A DNA stretch of 64,000 nucleotides, taken from the NCBI GenBank assembly GCA_021030915.1, contig JAGEMR010000013.1, positions 399,861 through 463,860 on the forward strand, given 5' to 3'. The translations under genes were made by a program, and so were the position numbers. Positions 23,499 to 35,518 of this stretch are shown here, one piece after another. Positions within the stretch are counted from its first letter, which is position 1. Every line of letters begins with the position of its first letter. The stretch comes from Astrothelium macrocarpum. Taxonomy: Eukaryota; Ascomycota; Dothideomycetes; Trypetheliales; Trypetheliaceae. The notes beneath the pieces are model-generated. The model had not been told where the DNA came from, did not search any database, and saw only the letters and a list, made by a program, of their open reading frames with translations.

Positions 23499-24494
23499 AT
23501 TGGCGTGGATTCTTGGAGGAGGGCAAGGGGATCGACCGAAGAAATTCAGAGGCCATGACTCGATATTTATCAATTTGGTTCCAGGAGACTAATGGATTGA
23601 TGAGCAACAGGGATATTAAGATTGTGCGGAGTAGCAAATAATGGGCTTTGCCATAGATTCCTCGAAAAGAAACCGAGGTGTAAATTATAGCACCAGCAAT
23701 GACGCATTGGAATGAATTACTTTTTACCTAATTTGGTCGAAGTAGGATCTAGCTACCAAATTAGACTCTCGGCTATGCGATTTGCTGGTAGGATCCTAGC
23801 GCATTCTTTATGCATGTTAAGAGTTGGTCCCTTTACACCATTTCGAGTAGAAACAGTCAAGTCCTGTGTTCTCAGTACTAGAGATTGGAAAATCAAGAAG
23901 ACGAAGCTCGTGAAAAAGGAAGCACAGTGAAGTATCTCCCTCCAGTGGCTTTTGGCAGTTCCTCGATTCCCAGGTAATGGTCGTAATATTGAAACGGTTC
24001 GTGAGATCAAGAAGGTAAAATGACGTTGAAACTGCGGGGCAGATCCCCGTCACCCATGCATTTGGGGGACGGCAAGCCGTCAGGCCGTGGATCCGGATAG
24101 GAACAGCTAGCTGCGAAGAGTTTAAATATCATGCATGAATCGACCTGGCGGCGGGAAGGACTGGGCAAACTGCCTCGGTATACTGAAACAGAAACGGGAA
24201 CCGACAGGAGGCAGAAACCCATCATCCTGTCCGGCAGGACTTGTCTTAATTCTCCAAAATTAATGTCTCTCCATCTCCTCTCATGAACACGCCGCCGTAC
24301 ATTGCGGTGCTCTATCTAGACAACATCACGTAGCGGAAGCTTCTGAATGAACTTGTGCCAATGTCCACAACGGTCTGGACACTTCGATCTCCTTGGTGAC
24401 CTGGTCGCGACAGATCAGCCTCGGTCGAAGGAAGCGGGCTCGTAATCGTTGTATGTGCAAGGTGCATTGGTGAGATGATGGTGGGCCTGTACCA
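23499..24494. other. Gene-free region
   Basis: 996 bases between two minus-strand genes. Frames at 23712-24225 show no recognisable product. Confidence 0.5.
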
Positions 24495-25282
24495 TCATAT
24501 CGTTTTCAGTATGCTCTTCACTGCCTTCTTTTGCTCTTCTATTCCTAGTCCTTTCTCGTCGGTTTCCACGACTACCTTGCCGACTGCAATCGTAATCTTC
24601 ACCGAATTGCTGTTTACCCAAAGTTTCCCATTACGGCCCACAGCTATCTCGTACGGCACACGCTCCGCTAGCTCTTCCAATATAACAAATCGACCTTGCT
24701 CCTTGAGTTTTGGAAGCATAAGCCTTCTTGCCATTCCAAGGCTAATGTCGAATAACATGCCTCCCTTTAGTGGACCTAGTCCATCGGCTTTGCCAGTAGC
24801 TGGTTGGACACATTCAAGCTCTGGCTCCATGAATTTGTTGGCCATAGAGACGCGAGCATAGATCAGACTGCCACTTGCGAGTATGGGCCTCGTCTTTCGA
24901 GTCGCGCCTTCAAATGCAAGTTGGGGAAGCAGCGCGAAAGCAGTATACGGCGTGATTGCGCAATGGTAAAAATCGGCCGAGGAATGGTGAACCGTAGCGA
25001 TAATCAGGTCGCCGACTGTAGGGATGTACTAGGAGAGTAAATTAAATACGATTTATATTAAATGCTGTCTCAGTTCGTTACCCTGCCACCATTGTGCTCG
25101 ATCCAGACTGCATTCTTGCGCTCGTCAATACAAAGCTCGCCGCCCAATACCGCGGTTATCGTATTTGGTGGTTCATGCTGAAGGCCCGGTCCAAGAGTTA
25201 ATGGTTTCGAAGAGTTCCTGGAAACAGGAAGGATTTCGGTGGAGATTACATCGCCGGGAAGCACAACAGCTGCTGTCGTCAT
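24495..25282 (-). CDS. RRP40: Exosome complex subunit RRP40 (EXOSC3)
   Basis: Non-catalytic cap subunit of the RNA exosome, which trims and degrades nuclear and cytoplasmic RNA. Two exons (25082-25282 and 24495-25028) join in phase 0 to 244 residues, normal for fungi. The N-terminal domain begins VVLPGD, with LGPGL soon after. The S1 region has YIPTVGDLIIATV and a LIYARV strand, followed by the family mark MANKFMEPELECV. The C-terminal KH-like domain includes LWVNSN, matching the GxNGxxWV motif of RRP40 (here GRNGKLWV). The ATG at 25282 is preferred to one at 25297. It is divergent from the ribosome-associated Hsp70 gene. Confidence 0.95.
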
Positions 25283-25523
25283 CGCAAAAAGAGACAATTA
25301 AAACTCTTTCTTGTCATGTTGAGGAAAAAATAATTTCGAGAGAGGAAGATTCGATGTGAAAGTCGATGAACGGTGGGGCGGCGTTTCTCACTCCGGTCTC
25401 TCGGCCGGATTGCCAAAAACTTTGTGATTTTGTCTATCCGCGCCAGGCACCACACCAAAGACTGCCTTTTGAGCGTCCCCCACATTCAAGTCCTCTTAGC
25501 CGAGAGTTCGCGTTAATTTCAAA
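25283..25523. promoter_or_regulatory. Bidirectional promoter RRP40 / SSZ1
   Basis: Only 241 bases separate two divergent start codons of conserved RNA and translation genes, so both promoters must lie here. No TATA box is obvious; a GGTGGGGCGGCG stretch sits near 25372. Confidence 0.65.
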
Positions 25524-27411
25524 ATGAATGTAGAGGAGGACGTTCCAGCGCGAACGGCTATAGGCATAGCCTTTGGCAATAGCTACAGTTCCATTGCTTA
25601 CACCACCAGCGTAAGGCCTCGTCTGCGAAGCGCAACTATATATATTGATCATGAATGACAGGACGGCAAAGCGGAGGTAATAGCAAATGAGGAAGGCGGT
25701 AAGATTCCAAGATATGGAGTAGTCTACTTTTGAACTCACATAAGGCGCAGATCGACAAATACCCTCCATATTATCCTACATTTCAGGAGAAGAATTTCAA
25801 GGGACACAAGCCAAAGCACAGCTCGTTCGCAATCCAAAGAATACCGTCGCTTATTTCAGAGACTTTCTCGGAAAAGAGTAAACATGCGTCAACTTCGCTA
25901 CAAGATCTAAGAATTGACCAAGCTTTAGCTTCAAATCAATCGATCCATCTCCATGCCATGCATCAGCCCATCCCATAGAACACGATTCGAATATAGCCTT
26001 TTCGATACAGGACACAGAAGAGGAGAATGAAAGCATTGTATCGGTTTCAGAAATCGCAACAAGGCATCTAAAACGGCTAAAAAATTCGGCATCAGACTTT
26101 CTGGGGAAGCAAGTCAACGCGGCAGTCATTACGGTGCCCACCGACTACAGTGATGCCGAAGAAGAAGCTCTGAAGGCATCGGCAAAAGCAGCAGGGATTG
26201 AGGTACTACAATTCATCAAAGAGCCTGTCTCTGCAGTGCTCGCTTACGATGCACGACCAGACGCCAGGCTCTCAGACAAAATCGTTCTGGTCGCTGACCT
26301 AGGCGGCACGCGATCTGATGTTGCAGTCATCGCCTCAAGAGGCGGAATGTACAGCATCCTCGCAACAGCACACGACTACGACCTAGGCGGCGCCAAACTC
26401 GACGAAGTCCTCATGGACCACTTTGCCAAAGAATTCATCAAAAAGCACAAGACCGACCCGCGCAAAAACGACCGCTCCCTCGCCAAACTCAAACTCGAAT
26501 CCGAAGCAACGCGCAAAGCGCTCAGCCTCGGCGCCACCGCCAGCTTCAGCGTCGAGAGCCTCGCCGACGGCCTCGACTTCACCGCGACCATCAACCGCAC
26601 GCGCTACGAGCTGCTCGCCAACAAAGTCTTCGCGAGCTTCACCCGGCTGATCGAAGGCGCCGTGCAAAAAGCCGACCTCGACGTCCTCGACATCGACGAG
26701 ATCATTCTCGCCGGCGGCACCTCGCACACGCCAAAGATCGCGAGCAACCTCGCGGCCGCCACGCGGTTCCCGGCAAGCACGGCGATCCTGGCGCCCGCGA
26801 CCTCGCCGACCGCGCTCAACCCGTCGGAGCTGAGCGCGCGCGGCGCCGCCATCCAGGCCAGCCTGATCGCGGCCTATGAGCCCGAGGATGTCGCGCAGAG
26901 CACGCATCCCATGGTGACGGTGACGGCGCACGTGGCGCGCGCGCTGGGCGTGCTGTGTATTTCGGAGGCAGCGGAGCGCGGGGTGTTTCGTGCGCTGGTG
27001 GAAGCAGAGACGGCCGTTCCAGCACGGCGGACGGCGCATTTTGCGGTGCCGAGGGAGGGGGGGGATGTGTTAGTGAAGCTGTGTGAGGGGGTGCGGGAGA
27101 TTAAGGTGACGAGGCCCGAGCGGAAGGGGAAGGAGGTTAATGGGAAGGTGGATGGGGAGGGGAGTGAGGAGGAGGATGAGGATACGGAGGATGAAGAGGA
27201 GGAGGACGAGATTAGGGAGAAGGTGTGGAGGCCCGGGACGGTGCTCGCGGAGGCGGCGGTGAAAGGGGTGAAGAAGGGTGGAAAGGTGGAAGTGCAGGTT
27301 AATGTGGGCGCGGATTTGGCGGTGCAGTTGGTGGTGCGAGAGGTTGGAGGAAAGGGAGGAGTGCGTGGGAATATCGAAAAGGCTGCAACTGTGGAGAATG
27401 GAAGCGCGTGA
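25524..27411 (+). CDS. SSZ1: Ribosome-associated Hsp70-like protein SSZ1
   Basis: Atypical Hsp70 that with zuotin forms the ribosome-associated complex (RAC), helping nascent chains fold. Four exons join in phase: 25524-25610, 25662-25698, 25751-25877 and 25929-27411, giving 577 residues. The ATPase-domain start reads AIGIAFGNSYSSIAY, lacking the usual DLGTT form, as expected for SSZ1. Other marks are RQIPSILSY, KNTVAYFRDFLGK, the ATPase strand ADLGGTRSDVAV and AGGTSHTPKI. The substrate-binding part is reduced, as in SSZ1, with an acidic stretch (EEEDEDTEDEEEED) near residues 490-510. Exon 2 is only 37 bases. The acceptor of intron 2 was chosen (GCGCAG) so that DRQIPS reads correctly. Confidence 0.93.
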
Positions 27412-29122
27412 GTTTGTGCTATGATCAAATCTCGGAATTTTTTTGGCCATCGTTATGGGCTTGATTCAAAAGGGATGTTGTTCTTGCTGGTTTCGTACAC
27501 GCATTCAGGAGATTTGACCGGATGCATTAGCTTTGGGCGCGCGAGATGAATTTTGGGAATAGAGGTTGGTCGTATAGACGATGTTTGCGTTTCGGCATTC
27601 TCTCAAGAAGGTCTGTGTACAGTACACGAAAAGTTTTGGAGCATTGAGGTCAATGAGACATGGCGATTTCCTTGAATTTCTCCACTACACGAGTACGAGG
27701 GTTACAATGGAAGAATAGACCGCGTTGAGGGTCTTTCTGGCTCGACATGGCTAATTTCAGTATGGTCTGTGTCTAAAAGTGGTACGAGAAAGAATTTCAG
27801 AACCCCCAAGGATATTCACTCGGTTCTGGGCAAGGTACAAGATTCAACGGCTTGGGATTGACAAGACCCGTAGAATAATTCTGGTGATACTCTACATCTT
27901 CCTGTATGACTTCACATGGAAAATCCTGAAACCGGACGTTGTCTCAATTTTGGTCGCACAGTCATTTCCCGTCCTCTGAAATGAGGCCCTGACCGGTTTG
28001 TTGTAAGCTGACAAAGATTTGTGCTGAGTACGGAGGAGCTAAAAGTGGCGACTCAGATGAAACTATTGTAGCTTACAATGCCAAGCATTGCACCATTCAT
28101 GCCTTGCTGATCCTTGCAATGTTGCAATCGAGTAGAATCTGCGCATTTATAGAGGCATGCAATCGGTGCTTCTACATGGGCATTATTTCATTATAGCGGT
28201 TGATGAGTCCCAAATGATTGACTTCTCGATACCTATACGGATTTGCTATTGGTGGTATTACAAATTAAGACACTCCGTTCATGCTTATCGAAACATTGTT
28301 TAGCTTTGACCAATGGGCTAGAAAGACTAGCGCCTTTCCATCTTCCACCCTAGATTCTTCGTCTACTGATGCAGATCCAGACCCTGTCACGGGCCAAAAG
28401 GGCCTAAGGCGAACGTGCACGACGTGGGTAGACCCTGACGCATCCGATTCGTTCGTTCGTTGCGCCAAAGAGTAGCAAGTATTGGCGGAACCACGGAATT
28501 TTGCGAGAGGGCGTGATGGGGCTGTCTGAACAGCACATCGATCGTGGAGATATTTGGCATCGCATTCAAATATTGCCACAATAAAGACGCGAACGGTCAA
28601 TTGGGAGTGTTCTTGATCTGCGATGACGGGGCGTGCTGCACGTTCAGCTCAAGTGAGAAGTCGAGCACCGGCCGTAGCAGCCAGTCAAGCACCTCCTGTG
28701 GCGCCAACGATCATAGGGTTGGATGCAAACGGAGCCATCCTTGGTGCCATCACGGGCCCAACCTGACGGATATAGGATAGGACAAGTTTCTGCGCTCGCG
28801 GCTGCAAGGAATACCACACTGACCAAAGCATGAGAGCCTGCCTATACCGCCCCAGACTGCGCCCGATTCGTATTTTGCGTCGCTGTTGCATTTCACTTTG
28901 GCTTATCTCGCCTATCCCATGCAATCAATATTGAGCAGATCCCGCAATGCCAAAAGAGCGTGCTCTCCAGCATTGCGTGCTTGCCTAAGCCCATGTTGCC
29001 ATATAATGCACGCCCTCTTTAATCAGGCAACACCACCATCCTCTTCTACGCGCTCTTCCGGACTCTTCATGGTTAATATTCTTTGAGGCCAACGACTTGA
29101 TTGTTGTTTCCCTTGATCAATC
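27412..29122. other. Gene-free region
   Basis: 1711 bases. Short frames on both strands (27779-28924) show no protein family. No repeat or RNA gene was recognised. Confidence 0.5.
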
Positions 29123-29761
29123 ATGGCACGCTTGCAAATCTTTGTTCTTGCAATTGCCGTTTGGATTATAGCCATCGACGGAGCTCCCATTCGTGGATGG
29201 CCGGAGCGCCAAGACTCTTACTCCTTGGAGAGCACCGAAACGCTTCGAGAACTCATTCACGAATTCACAAAACGCCATCACCACCATCGCGATCATGACG
29301 GTTCATGGCATGCAAGCAACGGAGAACCACTGTCGATGTGGTCATCGCAGTTCTGGATGAGCCTCGCGACTCATCCAACAAGCCCCTGTCCACTTCGGAA
29401 AGTTAAAAGCGGTTCCCAGCATCCGCATCGTCCGCATCTCGGATATCCTGGCTCAAGACATCACCCGCACGGCCATTGTGGCATCGATGGCAACGGCTCT
29501 TTTGCAAGCAACGCGAAGGATGTATTTATTGTGATTGTACTGTCCAGCACTGCTCTGATCTCCATGTACCTCACTTGCAAAGTGATGAATGTCTGCCTCA
29601 GACGGTAAGCAAACCATTGAATATAACAATCGGAACTATCATGGATGTTAACAATACTTAGGATGAGAAGTCTATTGCGACCGCGTGTTCGCTATGAACG
29701 CGTAGTGGAAAAGCCATCACCCCGTGTGAAGACCATGATGCCAATCCTGGAAGAGACTTGA
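29123..29761 (+). CDS. His-rich single-pass membrane protein, unknown function
   Basis: Two exons (29123-29604 and 29662-29761) join in phase to 193 residues. A signal peptide (MARLQIFVLAIAVWIIAIDGA) leads into an outside part of about 105 residues rich in His (KRHHHHRDHDGSWH and several HPH pairs). A membrane segment, VFIVIVLSSTALISMYLTC, follows at about 133-151, then a basic cytoplasmic tail mostly supplied by exon 2. This is a type I topology. No family is recognised. The His clusters could bind metal, but that is a guess. Confidence 0.62.
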
Positions 29762-30287
29762 GCGATCCGAAGAATTGATGACTTTATCCGAAGAGATGAT
29801 CTATATTCTCACTGCACACGACATTGCTTCTGGAAGGACATGCGACGGATTCCAGTGAAGGATCTCTGAATCTTTCCCAGTTATTCGACAGAGTCTATGA
29901 TTGCAAATTTGAAAGCAGTTCACCCTTACAGAGCATGGATAGAGCAAGGAGCTGCAAAGCATCTAATGCATAATTATACCACGGCTTTCTTGTCGGATTC
30001 AACCCATGTTTAGAAAGCGAATCTCTGCGCCATGCAGGACGCGCCGACGGATTGGAAGAAGTGTTTGTCAAGATCGCAGTGTCTGAGGTGGACGAGGTCG
30101 AAGGTCCGAGTGTGTTTGAGGAATGTTTTCCCCCTACGTTCTTCACGATTTTATTGATGTGTATTGGAATGTGCCTTTACATAATTGGGGTCATGGGTCA
30201 CGGTTAACGTGTACTCTTAATTGTCTAATATGTCATTAAAAATCTTCTTTCTCCTTGTCTCTGGTACGGTACACTTTGGAAGGTGCA
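29762..30287. other. Intergenic region with a possible small membrane-protein exon
   Basis: A plus-strand frame without an ATG runs from about 29979 to the stop at 30205-30207. It ends in an acidic stretch (VSEVDEVEGPSVFEECF) followed by a good hydrophobic segment, FFTILLMCIGMCLYIIGVMG. It could be the last exon of a small single-pass protein, but no first exon could be joined. An opposite-strand frame (29895-30146) has no support. Confidence 0.25.
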
Positions 30288-31493
30288 ATGGCTCATCTGT
30301 TCTCTCTGTCCTTAATAATTCTGTTGGTCCTTGATATAAGCCATGGCGTTATGGCCGTCGGACATAAGCCGGTTCTCCATCGTCGACTTGCACCAAAAAG
30401 ATTCATCAACGCGCGCCAGGCTGTTGGTGCGTTACCATCGGCACCGTATGCTCCTACAATGGGTCATGGGCCTGAGATTGTATCTACCTCTGCTCCTTTA
30501 GCTACAATCACACCCTATCCTTCTGCAGCTCCAGTACAAATTACTCAGCAAAGTCAAGTCGTCATAACTTATGTGCCACAATATACATTGTGTGAGTTAC
30601 TATACATTGCCTTCGTCCCAGTATCTCCAGCCAACACAAGATCTCTAGGTCCCCAGTCCCTCAATAGCTCCATAAACTCCTCATTGACATTCGGTCCGGA
30701 CAATGGAACATGCTCAACGTTCTTCACTCCTTCTACGACGAAAATTTGTGCAACCACGTTGATTGGCCTTTACACAACATATCCAGTGACGGCTTGTGAT
30801 CAATTGATAACCTTCTCGACCCAGCTAGGTTACACGATCGCAACAGCAACGGCGACGCCAACCACTGGAATTAATGATACGGGGATCTTTCCAAACAGCA
30901 GCCTTATTACTCCGGCTCCGTTGATTCAAACGCTCACCACATACTACTTGGCACCGTGGCAAAACTTGGTCAGTGCTGGGATTCCGCCTGCTGATGTTGA
31001 GGTCAAGATATATTCTGCTGCAGGAGACGATTCTGATCAATGTCTGCTTGAAAGTGAGACCTGGGTTACTCAGCTAGCCACAATCACTACTGCAACAACC
31101 TCAAGAATCAGCTTCATTGCGACGATACCAGGTCCTGCTCAGCTGGTCATAGAGACATATGTGGCAAATATTACGGAGACGTTGACTACTTTGACCATGG
31201 AAACGAACATGGTTTTGAATGGTAATCTCGTTACAGAGACTCTAAGCACAAGTCGATTGTCATCTCAGACACCAATTCCACAGTCGACGGAAACTTCTAC
31301 AATCACAGTACTTCCTGTGGCTAATAATCAGCTGACGTAAGGGGTTCCATTCCCAATCCTGTTCTGACTGAGCCGAACTTTTGACAAACTATCAAGTCCG
31401 GATCTCACAAGTACTTTAACTAATTCCCTTACACATACGATTACCTCTGGAATGTCAATCGTGACAATGACGAGAATCTCCACTGCATCGTGA
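30288..31493 (+). CDS. Conserved fungal secreted protein, Thr/Pro-rich family
   Basis: Two exons (30288-31336 and 31397-31493) join in phase to 381 residues. The ATG at 30288 starts a signal peptide (core LSLIILLVLDISHG) and dibasic sites follow (HRR, PKR). The body matches in style a widespread uncharacterised ascomycete family: TYVPQYTLCEL near residue 100, NGTCSTFF, VTACDQLITFSTQLGY, LITPAPLIQTLTTYYLAPWQ and AQLVIETYVANITET. Reading on without splicing would stop just after QLT. The short second exon restores a Thr/Ser-rich tail ending RISTAS. The extracellular role is unknown, possibly wall-related. Confidence 0.75.
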
Positions 31494-32043
31494 ATTTCTT
31501 TGGTTCGAAGAGAAGCACGTGCATGGCAACGTTGCACATGTGTCTCGATGCTTCCCCGTATTCCGGAAGGGACCAATATCGAGCAGACCAAGTCTTTCAA
31601 TTTCATTGTATCTTTTCATACCGTTATAAGGTTGCACAGAAGCTATTCGCGGGCGGGTCATGAATATGTGTCACAGGTGGCTTGTTTTTTACCAAATGCG
31701 GTCTAGGGTTCCTTCCACGAAGGGTACAGATAGCGAAACAAATTGAAAGAAAAATAAATTATCTACATTTTCCGTGGTGTTCAAGCACAATTTACCAGGT
31801 CCTGGCTTCCTTCTTTGTCTCGACACCTGCTTCAGAGTCTGGTCGTGAGCAAATTTGAGCCTGCCTAAAAATTCATTCACGTATAAAACAGCAACCATCA
31901 CCCAGTCACCACTTCTCTTCCACTTCTCTTCCACTTCACTTTCTTTTCCTCTTGATCAGTCTGTTGAACAAGAATCATCGACGGGACGAAACAATCAGAA
32001 TCGGTGGTCATTTTTTTTCCAAACCAACACCAAAAATTTCACC
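31494..32043. promoter_or_regulatory. Upstream region of the Ser/Thr-rich gene with TATA box
   Basis: A TATAAAA element at 31882-31888 and a CT-rich leader (CTTCCACTTCTCTTCC type) precede the start at 32044 by about 160 bases. This rules out an upstream in-frame start near 31855. Confidence 0.45.
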
Positions 32044-32898
32044 ATGTTGTCAACCCATCTTCTTTCCCTCTTCGTAGCTACAACCTCCCTCGCCAACCCC
32101 ATAAATCCAACTCTCCTCATCCAAACCGATACTGAGCCCTGGCAGACCATCGGTGGCACCACCACAGATTACCATACCACCAACATCCCCCCTTACACCA
32201 ATCAGCCAGGCACTCAAATCACCGTCACCGACGTTCCCAACCCCAACGGCGGAAGCTGGACCCTGAAGACCTCCACGCTCTCCACCTGGGCCTCACAGTA
32301 CACCTCCCGCGCCTCGATCCTCACCTCCCAAGACACCTTCGTCACCAGCCCTTTCCTCCCGAACGTCACGTCCGCCGCCATCCGCCGCAGCAACGACGAC
32401 GACAACGACGTCACCCTCATCATCACGCCCCCGGGGTACTCCGCAAACTGCACCACCCTCTGCGTGCCCCTCCGCACCCTCACCGCCCCTTGCAGCAAGG
32501 ACTTCCCCCCACTCACCACCATCACAACAACCATCTACCCCATCGGCTGGCACCCGGGCTGCCGCACCTGCGCGCCGCCACTCACCGAAGTCGCCACGAT
32601 CCCCGCGTCCGAGGCGTCAGTGTTCTCGGGACCATACAGCCTCGACACTACCAATACCGATACGAGCAGCTTGAGCAACTTGAGCAGCAGCAGCGCAGCG
32701 ACGAAGCGCGCGCGTGGACCGATGTCCGCGGATGCGACGCCCACTGCGTTGCCGCTGGCTGGAGACGTCCTGCCGTATGAGCTGCGTGATGGGATGACGA
32801 GCTCAGCGGAGGGCGCGGGTGAGACTGGAGTTGGGCTGGGAGTGGGCCATTTCCCGCCGGGTGGGAAGGCGCTGAAGGTTGGCCCGAATCCGTTTTAG
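32044..32898 (+). CDS. Secreted Thr/Ser-rich protein, unknown function
   Basis: Single exon, 284 residues. The signal peptide is MLSTHLLSLFVATTSLA, then NPINPT. The first ~130 residues are rich in Thr, Ser and Tyr. A Cys group (NCTTLC, PCSK, GCRTC; five Cys) lies at about 145-190, followed by a Ser/Asp-rich linker. Codon use in exon positions is GC-rich compared with its neighbours. No family is recognised and no GPI signal is clear. The long frames on the opposite strand over this gene are shadows caused by the GC-rich third positions. Confidence 0.65.
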   Translation: MLSTHLLSLFVATTSLANPINPTLLIQTDTEPWQTIGGTTTDYHTTNIPPYTNQPGTQITVTDVPNPNGGSWTLKTSTLSTWASQYTSRASILTSQDTFVTSPFLPNVTSAAIRRSNDDDNDVTLIITPPGYSANCTTLCVPLRTLTAPCSKDFPPLTTITTTIYPIGWHPGCRTCAPPLTEVATIPASEASVFSGPYSLDTTNTDTSSLSNLSSSSAATKRARGPMSADATPTALPLAGDVLPYELRDGMTSSAEGAGETGVGLGVGHFPPGGKALKVGPNPF

Positions 32899-33406
32899 TT
32901 GGATCTGAGTGTCGAGGAGCTGGTGATGAGTTGTAGAGGTGGATTGGTTGCTTGAGAGTAGATGGTATGGGATGAGTCGGTCTTTCGGGGAGATAGCTGA
33001 AGGGATTGCTTTTGACTGACAAGATAAATGTGGCTCTGGAAATTTGCTTGTCAATGGGCAGAAGTGCTGGGAATTGGGAGGCAGAGTAGAAGAGTATGAC
33101 AGATTGATGAGCTTGATGACAAGATGAAATAGACTGTGTATGCTTTGAAACGCTTGCTCTTCCGCGCTTAGTCTATCGGCAATCTTAGTATGTCTAGATG
33201 TAAATAGTCCTTAAGACATTGATCCAGCTTGCACATAAGTATTCTCAAGTTGATTTGTAGGGCATTGCTGAGCAAATGTATACATTACCACTGAATGGAT
33301 ATTGTCTCTAGGGGCACTGCCTCCAGAGTGATCCACAGGTAAACATCTTACGATCCCGATGGTAGTAGCTGTGAGTCTACTTGATATCACAGAAGAATCG
33401 ATGCCA
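32899..33406. other. Convergent intergenic region
   Basis: 508 bases, 3' flanks of two convergent genes. Nothing recognised. Confidence 0.5.
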
Positions 33407-34740
33407 TTACGTTGTCATTCTCGCCAATCGACTCGGATGGATCCCGTGGCTATCCTCTGCCAAAGGTTTCTCTCCCTTCGACTCTCCATCTCCATTTTCC
33501 GCACCCCATTTCCGCTTCTTTCCCTTCCCCATCGCTCCTTTCGTCGACTTTCCATCTCTTCTTCCGCTGGCCCCAGATTTTGTCTTGCCCGTATTCTCCT
33601 CGGCACGCTTTTTGTATTCGCTCTCTGCTGTCCGCTTCCGCTGCGACGCCAACTTCGAGTTCTTCTCGTGCAGGCGTTCCTTGCGGAATGTACTGTTGCC
33701 ACCACCACCAGTCCTATAGTACGAGACAACCATTAGTTTCTTTGTTTACATTTCTCAGCCGTTACTCATGTCAGTGGGAAGAGGGCGTAGATAGAACAGA
33801 AGATACGTACGTCAGCTCCACGTTGATCCTTCGCGGCGCCTCATCCTCTTTTTCTTTTTTCCCTTTGTTTCCTTTCTTCTTCTGTTTCTCTCCCTCCCTG
33901 TCTTCCTTCTTCCCGACCGCGTCGGCAGGAAACCATGAATGATGGTACAGCTTCAGACATGTCTTCATGCGATCGTAGGCATCGAATTCGAGGAAAGCGA
34001 AGCCCTTGGAACGACCGGTCTGCTTGTCTGTAATGTGGCGGGTAGCATTAGGCGTGATTTTTGCAAAATGTGAAGTCAGGGTTTCAGTGGTGGTTGAGAA
34101 GGGCAGATTGCCTGAAGATGAGAATTAGATCTTTTGAGTTGCATTTGTGTGACAAGGGATGGGACATACCAACAAAAACGATGAAGCGGTGTTTCTTTCT
34201 CGTACTTGCATCACCATAATCTTCATTATTGTCCATTTCTAGATCGCCTTGCGTTTCTGTACGATCTTCAGGTCCTTCATCTTCAATGACATGAGCTTCA
34301 TCTCTGTTTAAACCATTGGGTTTTCTCCGCTTCTTTTTTTTGGACTTTTCTGTCTCCATTTCTGGTATAGTCTCATGTGGATTTGTGTTTTGCTGACCTA
34401 GCAATGAATGTTGCTTCAATTCTTTCGTGAATCCAAGTTTTCCTGCATCATCCTTTTTCTCTGTCGGACTTTCTGGCTTCCTTGGTTTTCTTTTGGGTGG
34501 CGCGCTCTCCTCTATCTCAGTGACCAGCCTCTCTTTGCCGTCGATTGTGGAGTCTTCTCTGAGCGTATCATTCTCGGGGCCGGCGCCTTTATCCGTTCGT
34601 TGTTTCTTCTTTGATTTAGTCGACGGGTTTTCGATTTTTTCGGTATTCAGAGACAAATTAGAATCCTCAAGCTGTCCAGGCAATACAGATGGCTCTTCGC
34701 GCTTTCTTTTCTTCGATGGCCTTTTCTCGCTCTTCGACAT
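33407..34740 (-). CDS. NOP6-like nucleolar RRM protein
   Basis: RNA-binding protein of 392 residues, likely in small-subunit ribosome biogenesis. Three exons join in phase: 34170-34740, 33811-34111 and 33407-33713. A long Lys/Glu-rich N-terminal half is followed by one RRM. Its RNP2 is FIVFVGNLPF, created across the first splice, and its RNP1 is RSKGFAFLEF. A Lys-rich C-terminal tail has FRKERLHEKNSKL and ends RLARMTT. This arrangement matches fungal NOP6. The basic runs should localise it to the nucleolus. Confidence 0.85.
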
Positions 34741-35518
34741 ATCGTGTTTCAGTTTTCTTAGTTATGATGATGAAGAATACCTGGTGGTGTGGTCGCACTA
34801 GATGGAGAGGTTTCTTATCGATAGGGAAAGCTTCCTATGCCAGTGCTTCACTGCATGTGAAAACTTAATTCGGGCCCTTGAAAATGTGTACGTACCAATC
34901 AACGCTAAAGTGGAGCTGAGAGCGTTAATTCTATTTTGTAAGCCAGTCCCAAGAATAAGCTGATATGCAGGCCTGTCCTGGGACATGCAGATATTTTGCG
35001 TCAGCTATTGCATGGAGAAAAAGACTACTTGCGCAAACATCGGAGAAGCTAACAAGATTGAGATTGCATTTGGTAAAATCTCTTCTAAAAGGCTGACAGC
35101 GTTACTGTATCTACAAAAGCAAGCAACAGGGGACAGCAATAGGACCACGAATGAAGAGGAGAGCAAGAAAACCACAACTGCATTCACTACCTCTGTGATA
35201 GACTCTCGAAGAAAAGATCGCCTTCTCCGGTTGCGGAGGTGCGAATGGCTCAGCACATCTCGGCTTGGGAGAAGGGGTTGTGAGGAACATCCAAAATGAA
35301 TTGTCATCGGTCGCCTCACTCGAGTCATCCAACGCCAAACCGATCTTATTAAGTAGCAATCAAGCAAAGGAACTAGATGATATCGCTTCGAGTAGATGGG
35401 TAACAGAGTACTACAGCTGCAACCTCTTCCGTTTCCATGTAGATGCCGATTCTTGGGCAGCACATATGACCGTCAAAAAGTCAAAACGCCAAAAAGCCAA
35501 AAAATGCCAGACTTCATT
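34741..35518. other. Intergenic region
   Basis: 778 bases between two minus-strand genes: NOP6-like promoter and Rac1 3' flank. Frames here (34985-35463) have no family resemblance. Confidence 0.5.

Noticed and set aside
26383..27039. Long minus-strand frames opposite SSZ1
   Set aside because: Gly/Ala/Arg-rich shadow caused by GC-rich third positions of SSZ1.
30597..30643. Possible intron after TTGT/GTGAGT in the conserved secreted protein
   Set aside because: Any intron here would be under 50 bases or cause a stop, and the read-through PVSP segment fits the family.
33359..33942. Plus-strand Ser/Phe-rich frames opposite the NOP6-like gene
   Set aside because: Shadow of Lys/Glu-rich coding on the minus strand.
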